Notes: generated by a model from the letters alone, not told the origin. Shown: positions 8,751 through 17,424, numbered from the stretch's first letter. The stretch: 64,000 nt of DNA from DASUTB01 sp036374835 (GCA_036374835.1 DASUTB010000054.1:1-64000), one strand, 5' to 3'. Program-made: numbers and translations.

Positions 8751-9353
8751 TCACTCACTCTCGCGAGCCTCGGCCGGCCGGTCGCGGACGGCAACAACCA
8801 CCGCACCGGCGACGATCGCCGCGATCGGCCAGATGGCAAGCAACGCGTACGACTCCACGTCCAACGGCATCTCCAGCTCAGTACCCGCACCGACCACGCG
8901 TGCGCGTACCGCCGGATCTCCAGGGCCGGTCGCCCGGCCGAGCTGCCACACCAGTACCGCTCCCAGGACTCCGGTGAAGGTGAGCATGACCTGAGAGAGA
9001 ACCGGTTCGAGCCGGTGCCGCATGGTCAGCCATGCCCCCGCGACCAGGCCGGCCGCAGCCGTCACCACAGCGAACCACACTTCGATGCCGAACAACCGTC
9101 CCGATTCGGCCGTGCTCAGCTGATAGCCGCCCGCGGTCGCCTCGGCGAACAGCTCCGGGGTCAGCACATGCCACGCATATGTGGCCAGCGCCGCGAGTAC
9201 AGCGGTCACCACCAGCGCTTCGATCAAAGCCGCTCCACCCGGCAGGTCGCGGATACCCGGCCCACCGATGCTCGGCCTGTTGCGCTTGTCCCGCTCCCAG
9301 GCACCCGGTGATGCCTGCGCGCTCCAGCCGCGATCTACCCGGTACCCAGACAT
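8751..9353 (-). CDS. Four-helix membrane protein, DUF2567-like
   Basis: A 200-residue protein with four predicted membrane helices (about 42-65, 90-112, 118-140 and 172-192) and a short charged C-terminal tail. Layout and the paired helices around GIEVWFAVVTAAAGLVAGAW resemble the actinobacterial DUF2567 family, whose function is unknown. The ATG at 9353 lies 19 bases inside the end of dnaE, so it is probably translated together with dnaE. Family assignment is from memory of architecture, not a search. Confidence 0.65.
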   Translation of the reverse strand: MSGYRVDRGWSAQASPGAWERDKRNRPSIGGPGIRDLPGGAALIEALVVTAVLAALATYAWHVLTPELFAEATAGGYQLSTAESGRLFGIEVWFAVVTAAAGLVAGAWLTMRHRLEPVLSQVMLTFTGVLGAVLVWQLGRATGPGDPAVRARVVGAGTELEMPLDVESYALLAIWPIAAIVAGAVVVAVRDRPAEARESE

Positions 9354-12300
9354 CCAGGCCCCAGCAGCACCTTGAGATCGCCCATCAGCGCCGGTGACGG
9401 CGTGACGCGGAATCCGTCGTCGAGTTTCATCACGGTCGTTCGTCCCGCACCTTCCAAGCGTAGATGCACCGCTGCGGTCCCCGGATGGGCGGCCAGGACT
9501 TCCTTGAGCTGCTCGATCACCGGTGGCGTGCACCGCGCTACCGGCATGGTGACGTACACCGGTCCGGTGCGAATGTCCGACGTGTCCGGGACGGTCAGCT
9601 CGCTCGCGATCATCGTCGGCGAGTCCTCCCGGCGATCCATCCGGCCCTTGACCAGCACGATCGAATCTTCGGACAGCGACAGCGCGTACTGCTGATACGC
9701 GGCCGGGAAGAACATGACGTCGATCGATCCCTCGAGGTCCTCCAGCGTGACGATCGCCCAGCTGTCGCCGCGCTTGCTGACCTTGCGCTGGATTGCGGTG
9801 ATCAGACCGCCGATGGTCAGCGTCGTACCGTCCGGAACGCTCTCGGCGTCGGCGAGCGCGGCGATCGACTGATCGACGTTCTGGGCGAGCACGTGTTCTA
9901 TGCCGAAGAGGGGATGATCCGAGACATACAACCCGAGCATCTCCCGCTCGTAGCCGAGCTTGACCTGCTTGTCCCATTCGGACAGGTCGGGAATCGTGAT
10001 CTCGAAGGCGGCGGTGTCCTCGGTCTCTCCGCCGAACAGGTCGAACTGCCCGATCGCCTCGTTGCGCTTGAGCAGAATGACCGAATCCACTGCGTCCTCA
10101 CATATCGCAAGCAATCCGCGGCGGGCATAACCGAGCGAGTCGAACGCACCCGCTTTGATCAGCGACTCGATCACCCGCTTGTTGCAGACCGGCATCGGGA
10201 CCTTGTCCATGAAGTCCGGGAAGCTCTCGTACCGGCCCGATTCCTGGCGGGCGGCGACGATACCGTCGACCACGTTGGTGCCGACGTTGCGGATCGCCAG
10301 CAGGCCGAACCGGACGTCGGTGCCGACCGGGGTGAAGTCGCCGGCCGATTCGTTGACGTCCGGTGGCAGCACCTTGATGCCCATCCGGCGGCACTCGGCC
10401 AGGTACAGCGCGGTCTTGTCCTTGTCGCCACCGACGGACGTCAGCAGCGCCGCCATGTACTCGGCAGGGTAGTTCGCCTTGAGATACGCGGTCCAGTACG
10501 CGATGACCCCGTAGGCGGCGCTGTGCGCCTTGTTGAACGCGTAGTCCGAGAAGGGGACGAGAATGTCCCACAACGTCTTGATCGCGTTCTCGGAGTAGCC
10601 GTTGGCCTTCATGCCCTCGGAAAAGCCGACGAACTCAGCGTCGAGCACCTCGCGCTTCTTCTTGCCCATCGCCCGGCGGAGCAGATCGGCCTTGCCCAGT
10701 GTGTAGCCGGCCACCTTCTGAGCGATCGCGATGACCTGCTCCTGGTAGATGATCAGGCCGTAGGTGGTGTCGAGAATGTCCGCGAGCGGCTCGGCCAGCT
10801 CAGGATGGATCGGCGTGATCGGCTGCTGCCCGTTCTTGCGCAACGCGTAGTTGACGTGGCTGTTCGCGCCCATCGGTCCCGGCCGGTACAGCGCGATCAC
10901 AGCCGAGATGTCTTCGAAACAGTCCGGCTTCAGCTGGCGCAGCAGACTGCGCATCGGGCCGCCGTCGAGCTGGAACACCCCGAGCGTGTCGCCACGGGCG
11001 AGCAACTCGTACGCGTTGGGGTCGTCGAACTCCAGCTCTTCGAGCACAACGGGGTCCTTGCCGTTGCGCACGATGTTGCGCAGCGCGTCGTCAAGGATCG
11101 TCAGGTTGCGCAGACCCAGGAAGTCCATCTTGACCATGCCCAGTTCTTCGCATGTCGGGTAGTCGAACTGGGTGATGATCGCGCCGTCCTGCTCGCGTCT
11201 CATGATCGGGATATGGTCGAGCAGCGGTTCGGACGACATGATCACGCCGGCGGCGTGCACGCCCCACTGACGTTTGAGGTTCTCCAGGCCTTTGGCGGTG
11301 TCGACGACCTTGCGTACGTCGGCGTCCGACTCGTACAGCTCGCGGAACTCGCCGGCTTCGGCGTAGCGGGGGTGGTCCTTGTCGAACATCCCGTCGAGCG
11401 GCACGTCCTTGCCCATCACCGCCGGCGGCATGGCCTTGGTGATGCGCTCGCCGAGCGAAAACGGATATCCGAGGACGCGGCTGGCATCTTTGAGTGCCTG
11501 CTTGGCTTTGATCGTCCCGTACGTGACGATCAGCGAGACGTGCTCCTTGCCGTACTTGTCCGACACGTATTGGATGACCTCACCGCGGCGGCGCTCGTCG
11601 AAGTCCACGTCGAAGTCCGGCATCGACATACGTTCCGGGTTCAGGAACCGCTCGAAGATCAGCCCGTGCCGCAGTGGATCGAGTTCGGTGATACCCATCG
11701 CGTAGGCAGCGATCGAGCCGGCACCGGAACCGCGTCCCGGCCCGACCCGGATGCCGTTCTTCCGGGCCCAGCCGATGAAGTCGGCGACGACGAGGTAGTA
11801 GCCCGCGTACCCCTTCGAGGTGACGACCTCGGTCTCATACTCCGCGCGCCGGCGCACCTCGTCGGAGATGCCGCTCGGGTAGCGCTCGTGCAGCCCGCGC
11901 TCGACCTCCTTGACGAACCAGGACGTCTCGCTCTCACCGTCCGGGAGCGGAAAGCGTGGCATGAACCGACCCGGCTCCTCGACGAACGACACGTCGCAAC
12001 GCTCGGCGACCTCGAGCGTGTTGTCGCAGGCCTCCGAGAGTTCGGCGAAGAGGTTGCGCATCTCGGCCGGCGACCTGAGGTAGTAGCCGTCACCGTCGAA
12101 CTGCATGCGCCTCGGGTCGGCCAGCGTCGAGCCGGTCTGCACGCACAGCAGCACCTCATGCGCCTTGCTGTCGGCCGGGTAGGTGTAGTGCAGGTCGTTC
12201 GTCGCAAGCAACGGAAGCTTGAGGTCTTTCGCGAGCCGGAGCAGGTCCTCGCGAGTGCGGGCCTCGGCACTGTTGCCGTGCTCCATCAGCTCGACGTAGT

Positions 12301-12868
12301 AGTTTCCCGCTCCGAAGATGTCGCGGAACTCCGCGGCCGACTCGCGCGCCTCCTCGTACCGGCCGATCCGCAGCAGCGTCGGCACCTCACCACCCGGGCA
12401 GCCGGTGGTGGCGATGAGGCCGCCGGCATATGACTGCAGCAACTCCCGGTCGATACGCGGCTTGAAGTAGAAGCCCTCCATCGAGGCCAGCGACGCCAGC
12501 CGGAACAGGTTGTGCATACCTCCGGTGTTCTCGGCCAGCAGCGTCATGTGGGTGAACGCTCCGCCGCCGGACACGTCGTCGTCACCGCCGTCGTTCCAGC
12601 GCACCCGCGTCTTGTCGAACCGGCTGGTCTTCGGTGTGACGTACGCCTCCATGCCGATGATCGGCTTGACGCCGTGCTTTTGTGCCTTCTTGTAGAAGTC
12701 GTAGGCGCCGAAGACGTTGCCGTGATCGGTCATCGCAATGGCGGGCATGCCGGCCGCGGCGGTCTCGGCCAGTAGTTCGTCGATCCGCGCCGCGCCGTCG
12801 AGCATCGAATACTCGGTGTGCACATGCAGGTGAACGAAGTTCTCGTCGCGGCGGACCGGCGATGGCAC
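9335..12868 (-). CDS. dnaE: DNA polymerase III alpha subunit DnaE
   Basis: The replicative polymerase subunit, 1177 residues, of the DnaE1 type. The N-terminal PHP domain starts with FVHLHVHTEYSMLDG, and its metal-binding histidines support proofreading-type activity as known in actinobacteria. The palm domain has the catalytic aspartates in PDFDVDFDERRR. The C-terminus has the OB fold (LTIGGLITAIQRKVSKRG). The GTG at 12868 follows a strong AAAGGAGG site about ten bases upstream. An upstream extension to 13039 has no conservation. The next gene downstream overlaps its end. Confidence 0.98.
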   Translation of the reverse strand: MPSPVRRDENFVHLHVHTEYSMLDGAARIDELLAETAAAGMPAIAMTDHGNVFGAYDFYKKAQKHGVKPIIGMEAYVTPKTSRFDKTRVRWNDGGDDDVSGGGAFTHMTLLAENTGGMHNLFRLASLASMEGFYFKPRIDRELLQSYAGGLIATTGCPGGEVPTLLRIGRYEEARESAAEFRDIFGAGNYYVELMEHGNSAEARTREDLLRLAKDLKLPLLATNDLHYTYPADSKAHEVLLCVQTGSTLADPRRMQFDGDGYYLRSPAEMRNLFAELSEACDNTLEVAERCDVSFVEEPGRFMPRFPLPDGESETSWFVKEVERGLHERYPSGISDEVRRRAEYETEVVTSKGYAGYYLVVADFIGWARKNGIRVGPGRGSGAGSIAAYAMGITELDPLRHGLIFERFLNPERMSMPDFDVDFDERRRGEVIQYVSDKYGKEHVSLIVTYGTIKAKQALKDASRVLGYPFSLGERITKAMPPAVMGKDVPLDGMFDKDHPRYAEAGEFRELYESDADVRKVVDTAKGLENLKRQWGVHAAGVIMSSEPLLDHIPIMRREQDGAIITQFDYPTCEELGMVKMDFLGLRNLTILDDALRNIVRNGKDPVVLEELEFDDPNAYELLARGDTLGVFQLDGGPMRSLLRQLKPDCFEDISAVIALYRPGPMGANSHVNYALRKNGQQPITPIHPELAEPLADILDTTYGLIIYQEQVIAIAQKVAGYTLGKADLLRRAMGKKKREVLDAEFVGFSEGMKANGYSENAIKTLWDILVPFSDYAFNKAHSAAYGVIAYWTAYLKANYPAEYMAALLTSVGGDKDKTALYLAECRRMGIKVLPPDVNESAGDFTPVGTDVRFGLLAIRNVGTNVVDGIVAARQESGRYESFPDFMDKVPMPVCNKRVIESLIKAGAFDSLGYARRGLLAICEDAVDSVILLKRNEAIGQFDLFGGETEDTAAFEITIPDLSEWDKQVKLGYEREMLGLYVSDHPLFGIEHVLAQNVDQSIAALADAESVPDGTTLTIGGLITAIQRKVSKRGDSWAIVTLEDLEGSIDVMFFPAAYQQYALSLSEDSIVLVKGRMDRREDSPTMIASELTVPDTSDIRTGPVYVTMPVARCTPPVIEQLKEVLAAHPGTAAVHLRLEGAGRTTVMKLDDGFRVTPSPALMGDLKVLLGPGCLGTG

Positions 12869-13155
12869 GGTGCGGACGCCTCCTTTTAAGCGCGCTCGGC
12901 AGGGACTGCGGCACGCCGGGGGAAGTACAGCAGCCGCTACGTTGGCGAGTCTAGATGCCCCCACTGACAGCGTGCCCTCGCCACGCCGCCCGCGCCGATC
13001 CGACTCCCCAGAATGATCACGTAAACGCCTCCCGCGCATGCCTAACGACCCGTCAACGGGTCGCTATGCGGTACAACACCACGTTGCGTGTTTGCCGATC
13101 TTTCCCCAGGGTAGGAGGACACTGGCCGGAAGGGCCTGACGAGCCAGGGGTGCCT
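12869..13155. other. Divergent intergenic region between dnaE and a small membrane protein gene
   Basis: About 290 bases between divergent starts. It holds the dnaE ribosome site, one copy of the TGATCA-type repeat at 13010, and a GACCCGT/ACGGGTC palindrome just downstream of it (around 13048-13063). No open frame here looks coding. Confidence 0.5.
13010..13027. repeat. Intergenic TGATCA-type repeat, single arm
   Basis: AGAATGATCACGTAAACG is identical over 18 bases to the arm at 26568. Unlike most copies it lies between divergent genes, not at a gene end. No opposite arm is visible within 150 bases. Confidence 0.7.
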
Positions 13156-13443
13156 ATGAGCACAGATGATTCGCGAGAACCCGAGCATGTGGATTATTCG
13201 CGCGGTCTCGACGACTACCACGACCCATCGGGCGGTTTCGCCGGCTATCCTCCGGCGCGCAGCGCGCTGACCCTGCGCTTGCTGCTGGCCGCGTTCGGTC
13301 TCGTCCTGTTCGCGGTAGCCGCCGCGGTCGCCGTCCTGGCCGACCTGATCTGGCCGGCCGTTCTCTTCGGCGCGCTAGCTGTCCTGGCGGCGGTCAACCT
13401 CGCGTGGGTCGTCCACCGCAAACGCCGCGGCGAGCCCGGTTAG
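13156..13443 (+). CDS. Small two-helix membrane protein, DUF6343-like
   Basis: A 95-residue protein: a polar N-terminus of about 35 residues, the motif ARSALTLRLLLA leading into two closely spaced hydrophobic helices (about 40-60 and 64-84), and a basic end HRKRRGEPG. The ARSAL-RLRL helix pair recalls the actinobacterial DUF6343 family of unknown function. The ATG at 13156 follows an AGGGG site. A longer frame back to 12955 crosses the repeat at 13010 and is not credible. Confidence 0.6.
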   Translation: MSTDDSREPEHVDYSRGLDDYHDPSGGFAGYPPARSALTLRLLLAAFGLVLFAVAAAVAVLADLIWPAVLFGALAVLAAVNLAWVVHRKRRGEPG

Positions 13444-13481
13444 GAACCCCCCGCCCCGGACGTGCCGGGCCGGTCGTTTCC

Positions 13482-14540
13482 TCACATCTGCCAGATTCGC
13501 GGACGATTCTTCTCGGCGGCGTCCAGACCGGCGGTGATGACCACGTCCATGATCCGGGCGAGCGCGTCCCGATCGAGGGACGGCGCCCGGTGCCCCATCG
13601 CATGCACGATCTGCGCCTCGCGGGATCGGTCCCGTCCCGCATGGCCGCCGACCGGCTTGTGCTTTTGCACTTCACCCGCGAGCCGTACCCGGTGTTCGAG
13701 CAGCGTGGCCAGCGCCGCGTCAACCCGATCGATCGCCGCCCGGCACTCGGCCAGGGCGGCCGGCGCGGCATCGCCACCCTGTTGCCCCGACGGCCGGCCG
13801 TCACCGCGCCCGGCGCCGGAACCCTCAAGAGCCTCCATGGCCGGTATCAGCATCGCAACCACATCGCGGGCGGCATCGACATCGCTCCCGGACGACTCTT
13901 CGTCCAGCCACAGCCCGGCACTACCGGCGGCGACGGCCGCACTCGCCAGCCACGGGCTCGCGCTCACGTCCGCCAGCACGGGTAGCCCCGACTTCTCGTG
14001 CACCTCCCGTAGCAACGCCAGGTCCAGTACCGGACGGTCGTCGCCGCGGGTTCGGTGGCCGCCCTCGGCGAGCACGACGGGTGCGGCCGAGCCGGCGCGA
14101 ACGTACTCGACGGCCGCCAGCCACTCGCCGACCGTGTTGTGGGCCCCGCGGTGGAGCACCACCGGCAACCCGAGTTCGCCTACCGCGTACAGCAGCCGGA
14201 AGTCCTGCATCCAGGCTCCACCGACGACGAGTCCGTCCGCGTACTCGGCCGCCGCGTCCAGGTCCGCAGCGGAGAACGGCTCGACCAGCAGCGGGCCGGC
14301 GTCGAGATCGCGAACCTTCGCGAGTTCCGCCGCGGCCTCGACGGTGCCGTGGTGGCGGCGCAGGCTGATGTGGACGATGTCCGCGCCACGCCGCGGACCG
14401 GCCAGCACGGCGACGTTGCCGGCTCCGAGCAGTTGTCCACCGATCCGGGCATGACCATCCTGCGTGGGACGCGACGCCGGCACCGACTCGGTGGACGGCA
14501 CGGCTGATCGCACCGCCGGTTCGTTCGTATGTGCGCTCAC
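13482..14540 (-). CDS. Degenerate DAHP synthase-like domain fused to chorismate mutase
   Basis: A 352-residue protein. Residues about 30-245 align by eye to type I DAHP synthase (VGGAWMQDFRLL for the usual IGARNMQNF; EYVRAG; GGHRT). Key sites are changed: GPR where GPC binds metal, VLHRG for LLKRG, AEGGHRT for CERGIRT, and DVSAS for DPSHA. DAHP synthase activity is therefore unlikely. Residues about 265-345 form an AroQ-type chorismate mutase domain with the expected arginines, QKHK lysine and RDRSREAQI helix, which looks intact. The protein may be a mutase with a regulatory or scaffold domain in phenylalanine/tyrosine synthesis. The GTG at 14540 has an AGGAGG-like site (agggagga) upstream. 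It is preceded by a leader peptide and attenuator. Confidence 0.75.
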   Translation of the reverse strand: MSAHTNEPAVRSAVPSTESVPASRPTQDGHARIGGQLLGAGNVAVLAGPRRGADIVHISLRRHHGTVEAAAELAKVRDLDAGPLLVEPFSAADLDAAAEYADGLVVGGAWMQDFRLLYAVGELGLPVVLHRGAHNTVGEWLAAVEYVRAGSAAPVVLAEGGHRTRGDDRPVLDLALLREVHEKSGLPVLADVSASPWLASAAVAAGSAGLWLDEESSGSDVDAARDVVAMLIPAMEALEGSGAGRGDGRPSGQQGGDAAPAALAECRAAIDRVDAALATLLEHRVRLAGEVQKHKPVGGHAGRDRSREAQIVHAMGHRAPSLDRDALARIMDVVITAGLDAAEKNRPRIWQM

Positions 14541-14611
14541 GGGGTTCCTCCCTGATGTGGGCCGAACCCGCCGGCTCCATTGCCCGCCCGACTCGGCCGC
14601 TACAAAGACGA

Positions 14612-14639
14612 ACGGCCCCAGGCGATGCCTGGAGGCCGT
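14612..14639 (-). terminator. Attenuator hairpin upstream of the DAHPS-like/chorismate mutase gene
   Basis: Read on the minus strand, ACGGCC and CCAGGC pair with GCCTGG and GGCCGT around an ATC loop, followed by TCGTCTTTGT. This is a good intrinsic terminator between the leader peptide stop (14665) and the gene start (14540). Copies of CCGAGTCGG flank it on both sides (14584-14599 and 14643-14656) and could take part in an alternative fold. Confidence 0.75.
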
Positions 14640-14664
14640 CTAGCCGACTCGGGTGCTGCGTGCG

Positions 14665-14730
14665 TCAGGTCACGTCTACGCCGCCGGCCACCCAAGCCGG
14701 CTTGGTAAACCCGAAATAGCCCTGTCGCAT
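14665..14730 (-). CDS. Aromatic leader peptide (21 residues)
   Basis: ATG to TGA encodes 21 residues beginning MRQGYFGF and containing Tyr5, Phe6, Phe8 and Trp13, so all three aromatic amino acids occur in nine positions. The stop is 25 bases before the attenuator hairpin. This is the arrangement of ribosome-mediated attenuation known for trp, phe and aro operons. There is no Shine-Dalgarno site; TAACGT seven bases upstream suggests leaderless translation. Length and composition make chance unlikely, but conservation in relatives has not been tested. Confidence 0.8.
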   Translation of the reverse strand: MRQGYFGFTKPAWVAGGVDVT

Positions 14731-14737
14731 GGCGAGT

Positions 14738-14743
14738 ACGTTA
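14738..14743 (-). promoter_or_regulatory. Putative -10 of the leader transcript
   Basis: TAACGT on the minus strand, seven bases before the leader ATG. CTAGAC lies 18 bases further upstream as a possible -35. Transcription starting at or next to the ATG would give a leaderless message. Confidence 0.45.
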
Positions 14744-14890
14744 CGGGACCGGCCGCCCGCCGTCTAGTCCCTGAGATCTGCCGTCCGTATCCCGAGACAC
14801 CCCGATGCTCGCATTGTCCGTACGATGCCAGATCGGAGATCGTTTGCATTGCTTGCATACACAGGCCACGTATGGCAGGGGCTTCGCAGC

Positions 14891-14907
14891 TTTTACGTGA
14901 TCATTCG
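14891..14907. repeat. Intergenic TGATCA-type repeat that supplies the rluD stop codon
   Basis: On the minus strand the sequence is CGAATGATCACGTAAAA. The rluD-like gene ends GAA TGA within it. The following bases (about 14870-14890) resemble the inner part of the copy ending at 26846, including GCCATACGTGGC. No opposite arm is seen before the leader peptide region. Confidence 0.7.
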
Positions 14908-15833
14908 GGTGGGGCGGCCAATAGGTCCAGCGCGTGCTGCAGATCGTCGGCATAGTCCGATGTGAACGTCACCGCCTCGCCCGTCCCAGGGTGCTCGAAC
15001 TCCAGGCGAACCGCGTGCAGCCACTGGCGCGTCAACCCGAGCCGCGACGCCAGCACCGGATCCGCTCCGTACGTAAGGTCCCCGACACAAGGGTGATGCA
15101 CGGCGCTCATGTGAACCCGGATCTGGTGGGTCCGGCCGGTCTCCAGACGGACCTCGAGCAGGCTCGCGGCCGGGAACGCCTCGATCGTCTCGTAGTGGGT
15201 GACGCTCGGCTTGCCGCCGGCCACCACCGCCCAGCGGTAATCGTGCACGGGATGCCGGTCGATCGGCGCGTCGATGGTCCCGCGCGTCGGATCGGGATGG
15301 CCCTGAACGACGGCGTGATACACCTTGTCGACGGTTCGGTCCCGGAACTGCCGCTTGAGCAGCGTGTAGGCGATCTCGGACTTGGCCACCACCATCACAC
15401 CGCTGGTGCCGACGTCCAGGCGGTGGACGACGCCCTGGCGCTCCGCGGCGCCACTCGTCGAGATCCGGTACCCCGCCGCCGCGAGCCCGCCGACAACGGT
15501 CGGACCGGTCCAGCCGGGCGATGGATGGACGGCCACCCCCACCGGCTTGTCGACGACCACGATGTCGTCGTCATCATGCAGGATGCGCATACCTTCGACG
15601 GGTTCGGCCACCACCGTCACCGGCGCCGGCGGCGCAGGCAGTTGGACCTCCAGCCAGGCACCGGCGTGGATGCGGTCGGACTTGGCCGCCGTTGAACCGT
15701 TCACCTCGACCGAACCGGCCGAGATCAGATCCGCCGCCTTGGTTCGGGAGAGGCCGAACATCCGCGCCAGCGCCGCGTCGAGCCGCTCGCCGTCGAGACC
15801 GTCGGGAACCGGCAGGCTACGCCGCTCACTCAC
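14901..15833 (-). CDS. rluD: RluA-family 23S rRNA pseudouridine synthase (RluD-like)
   Basis: A 310-residue RluA/RluD-type enzyme that isomerises uridines in rRNA. The N-terminal S4 RNA-binding domain (about 15-80, SRTKAADLISAG) precedes the catalytic domain, whose HRLDVGTSGVMV motif holds the active aspartate. GRTHQIRVHM is a further family motif. The GTG start at 15833 overlaps the lspA stop as GTGA. The stop codon lies inside a TGATCA-type repeat, so the last residue (Glu) and stop come from the repeat. Confidence 0.93.
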   Translation of the reverse strand: MSERRSLPVPDGLDGERLDAALARMFGLSRTKAADLISAGSVEVNGSTAAKSDRIHAGAWLEVQLPAPPAPVTVVAEPVEGMRILHDDDDIVVVDKPVGVAVHPSPGWTGPTVVGGLAAAGYRISTSGAAERQGVVHRLDVGTSGVMVVAKSEIAYTLLKRQFRDRTVDKVYHAVVQGHPDPTRGTIDAPIDRHPVHDYRWAVVAGGKPSVTHYETIEAFPAASLLEVRLETGRTHQIRVHMSAVHHPCVGDLTYGADPVLASRLGLTRQWLHAVRLEFEHPGTGEAVTFTSDYADDLQHALDLLAAPPE

Positions 15834-16408
15834 TCCGCGCGATCCGCGTCGTCCGGCCGTGCCCGCGTCGCCGCAGCGGACCGGCTGCCGTCATACGTGA
15901 TTCCGCGCAGGCTTAAGACCGCGATCATCGCGGCACCACCGACGATCGCCGCGTCGGCGACGTTGCCCACCCACCACGGCGTCGCGAGGAAGTCGACGAC
16001 GTGGCCCTGCAAGGGCCCGGGAGCACGGAACAGCCGGTCGCCGAGGTTGCCGATCGCACCACCGAGCATCCCCGCAAGGGCGATCGCCCAGGGCAGGCTG
16101 ACCAGCTTCCGGCTCATGTACAGGATCGCGACGATGACCGCGATCATCACGATCGCCAACAGCACTGTGGCGTTCGTGGCCAGGCTGAACGCCGCGCCAG
16201 GATTCCGGTGCAGGCGTAGCTCGATGAACTCGCCGATGACCGGCACGACCCGGTCGTCGGCCAGATACTCGACTGCAAGGATCTTGGTCGCCTGATCGAG
16301 TACTGCGATGATCGCAGCGATCGACAGCAGGACGCCGATCCGCCGACGGCCGGTCGTACTGGTCTTGTCGGCGTCGCCGATCAGCGACGCTCCTCGCGTT
16401 CTTTGCAT
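15830..16408 (-). CDS. lspA: Lipoprotein signal peptidase LspA
   Basis: Signal peptidase II cleaves the signal peptides of prolipoproteins in the membrane. The 192-residue protein has four helices and both catalytic aspartates, in GNLGDRLFRAPG and in GNVADAAI. NPGAAFSL is a further family block. The ATG at 16408 lies within the end of the upstream zinc finger gene (28-base overlap), and the stop overlaps rluD. The order traR-like, lspA, rluD is common in actinobacteria. Confidence 0.95.
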   Translation of the reverse strand: MQRTRGASLIGDADKTSTTGRRRIGVLLSIAAIIAVLDQATKILAVEYLADDRVVPVIGEFIELRLHRNPGAAFSLATNATVLLAIVMIAVIVAILYMSRKLVSLPWAIALAGMLGGAIGNLGDRLFRAPGPLQGHVVDFLATPWWVGNVADAAIVGGAAMIAVLSLRGITYDGSRSAAATRARPDDADRAE

Positions 16409-16950
16409 GACATGCACAGTGTCGCACGAGGGAACGCCTTCAACCGAGCCTTGCCTATCGGGTTCCCGCAACTCTCGCAGCGACCGTAGGTGCCGTCCTC
16501 GATCAGCGCCAGCGCGCGTTCGGTCTGGCCGAGGATCTCCCGATGGCTGGCGGCAAGCGAAATCTCGTGCTCGCGCTCGAACGTCTTCGACCCGGTGTCG
16601 GCCTGGTCCTCGCCACCGGTGTCGGTGTTGTCACGCAGCATCTCGGCGATCCCGTTCTCGGCCATGGCGATCTCTTCGCGTAGCCGGCGAGCCTCACCGG
16701 CGAGGACTTCGCGCACGGCGTCGAGCTCGGCCGTGGTCCATGGCTTCTCACCGGCCCGGACGGCCAGCTGCTCGGGACCGGCTTCACCCTTGCCCTTCTG
16801 CGACGAGACCTTGCCGTCGTTTGGCGCCGACTTGTTCGCCGCCGCCTTCTTCGGGGCCGATTTCTTGGCGGACGACCTGCCGGAACCGGACTGCGACGCC
16901 TTCTTACCGGCCGCCTTCTTCTCGCGGGTCCCCTTGCCGCTGGTAGCCAT
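16381..16950 (-). CDS. DksA/TraR C4-type zinc finger protein with lysine/alanine-rich N-terminus
   Basis: A 189-residue protein. The first 75 residues are low-complexity Lys/Ala/Ser. Residues about 90-150 form a helical region, and the C-terminus carries the DksA/TraR zinc finger CESCG...CMSC (about 162-184) with YGRCESCGNPIGKARL. DksA relatives bind the RNA polymerase secondary channel. Whether this actinobacterial form acts with ppGpp or like RNA polymerase-binding TraR is unknown. The ATG at 16950 is preceded by GAGGAGG. Confidence 0.88.
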   Translation of the reverse strand: MATSGKGTREKKAAGKKASQSGSGRSSAKKSAPKKAAANKSAPNDGKVSSQKGKGEAGPEQLAVRAGEKPWTTAELDAVREVLAGEARRLREEIAMAENGIAEMLRDNTDTGGEDQADTGSKTFEREHEISLAASHREILGQTERALALIEDGTYGRCESCGNPIGKARLKAFPRATLCMSCKEREERR

Positions 16951-17011
16951 CGGCGCCTCCTCTTTCGTCTCCGTCAAGATCTCGTGAGAATAGATGCCCA
17001 CGAGCCCAGGT

Positions 17012-17293
17012 TCAATTCCGCCCACCTGAAATCAACGATGCGAGCCGCTCGGAAACTTCCTTTCCTCCGGGCAATTCGACGACTTTGGTCCGGCTCGTCG
17101 CCCCGGTCACGAGGCGCACGTCCCGCCTTCGCAGGTGCATAGCCTCGGCCAGCGCCGTGAGCGCGGCCTCGGTGGCCTTGCCGTCCACCGCGCGGGCCTG
17201 CACGGCGACGACCAGCGCGTCACCGTACGAGCCCCCGACCCGCGTCCGAGCGGCACCGGGCTTGACCCGAATCGTCACTCGCGTTGATTCCAC
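17012..17293 (-). CDS. DUF167/YggU family protein (UPF0235)
   Basis: A 93-residue protein that matches the DUF167 fold throughout: RVKPGAARTRVGG at the start, VQARAVDGKATEAALTALAEA in the middle and GATSRTKVVEL near the end. Function is unknown. The GTG start is at 17293. It is followed 61 bases later by the DksA/TraR-like gene in the same direction. Confidence 0.9.
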   Translation of the reverse strand: MESTRVTIRVKPGAARTRVGGSYGDALVVAVQARAVDGKATEAALTALAEAMHLRRRDVRLVTGATSRTKVVELPGGKEVSERLASLISGGRN

Positions 17294-17418
17294 GTCGCAC
17301 CATCATGACCGACCAACGCATCATTCGTCACCTACTAACCGTCATCGACCCGCGACTTTCTCGAAACGGGACCCTTGATCGGCCGAAAACGGCGGTGAAG
17401 ACCGGCGTCGCGAGCGGC

Positions 17419-17424
17419 TATGAT
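17419..17424 (+). promoter_or_regulatory. ileS: Putative -10 of the ileS leader
   Basis: TATGAT is a near-consensus -10. It would start transcription around 17430, just before the first stem of the T-box (GTGACGCG at 17427 pairing with CGCGTCAC at 17461). No strong -35 is evident. Confidence 0.5.

Noticed and set aside
9464..12433. A 989-codon open frame on the plus strand across dnaE
   Set aside because: It is antisense to dnaE, rich in Arg, Val, Asp and His without any family motif, and reflects the GC-rich third-position pattern of the real gene.
12955..13155. N-terminal extension of the small membrane protein gene
   Set aside because: The extension crosses the intergenic repeat and has no ribosome site; the ATG at 13156 has AGGGG and starts the plausible protein.
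14560..14900. A tRNA gene in the gap between rluD and the chorismate mutase gene
   Set aside because: The paired sequences form a leader attenuator; no cloverleaf or T-loop consensus is present.
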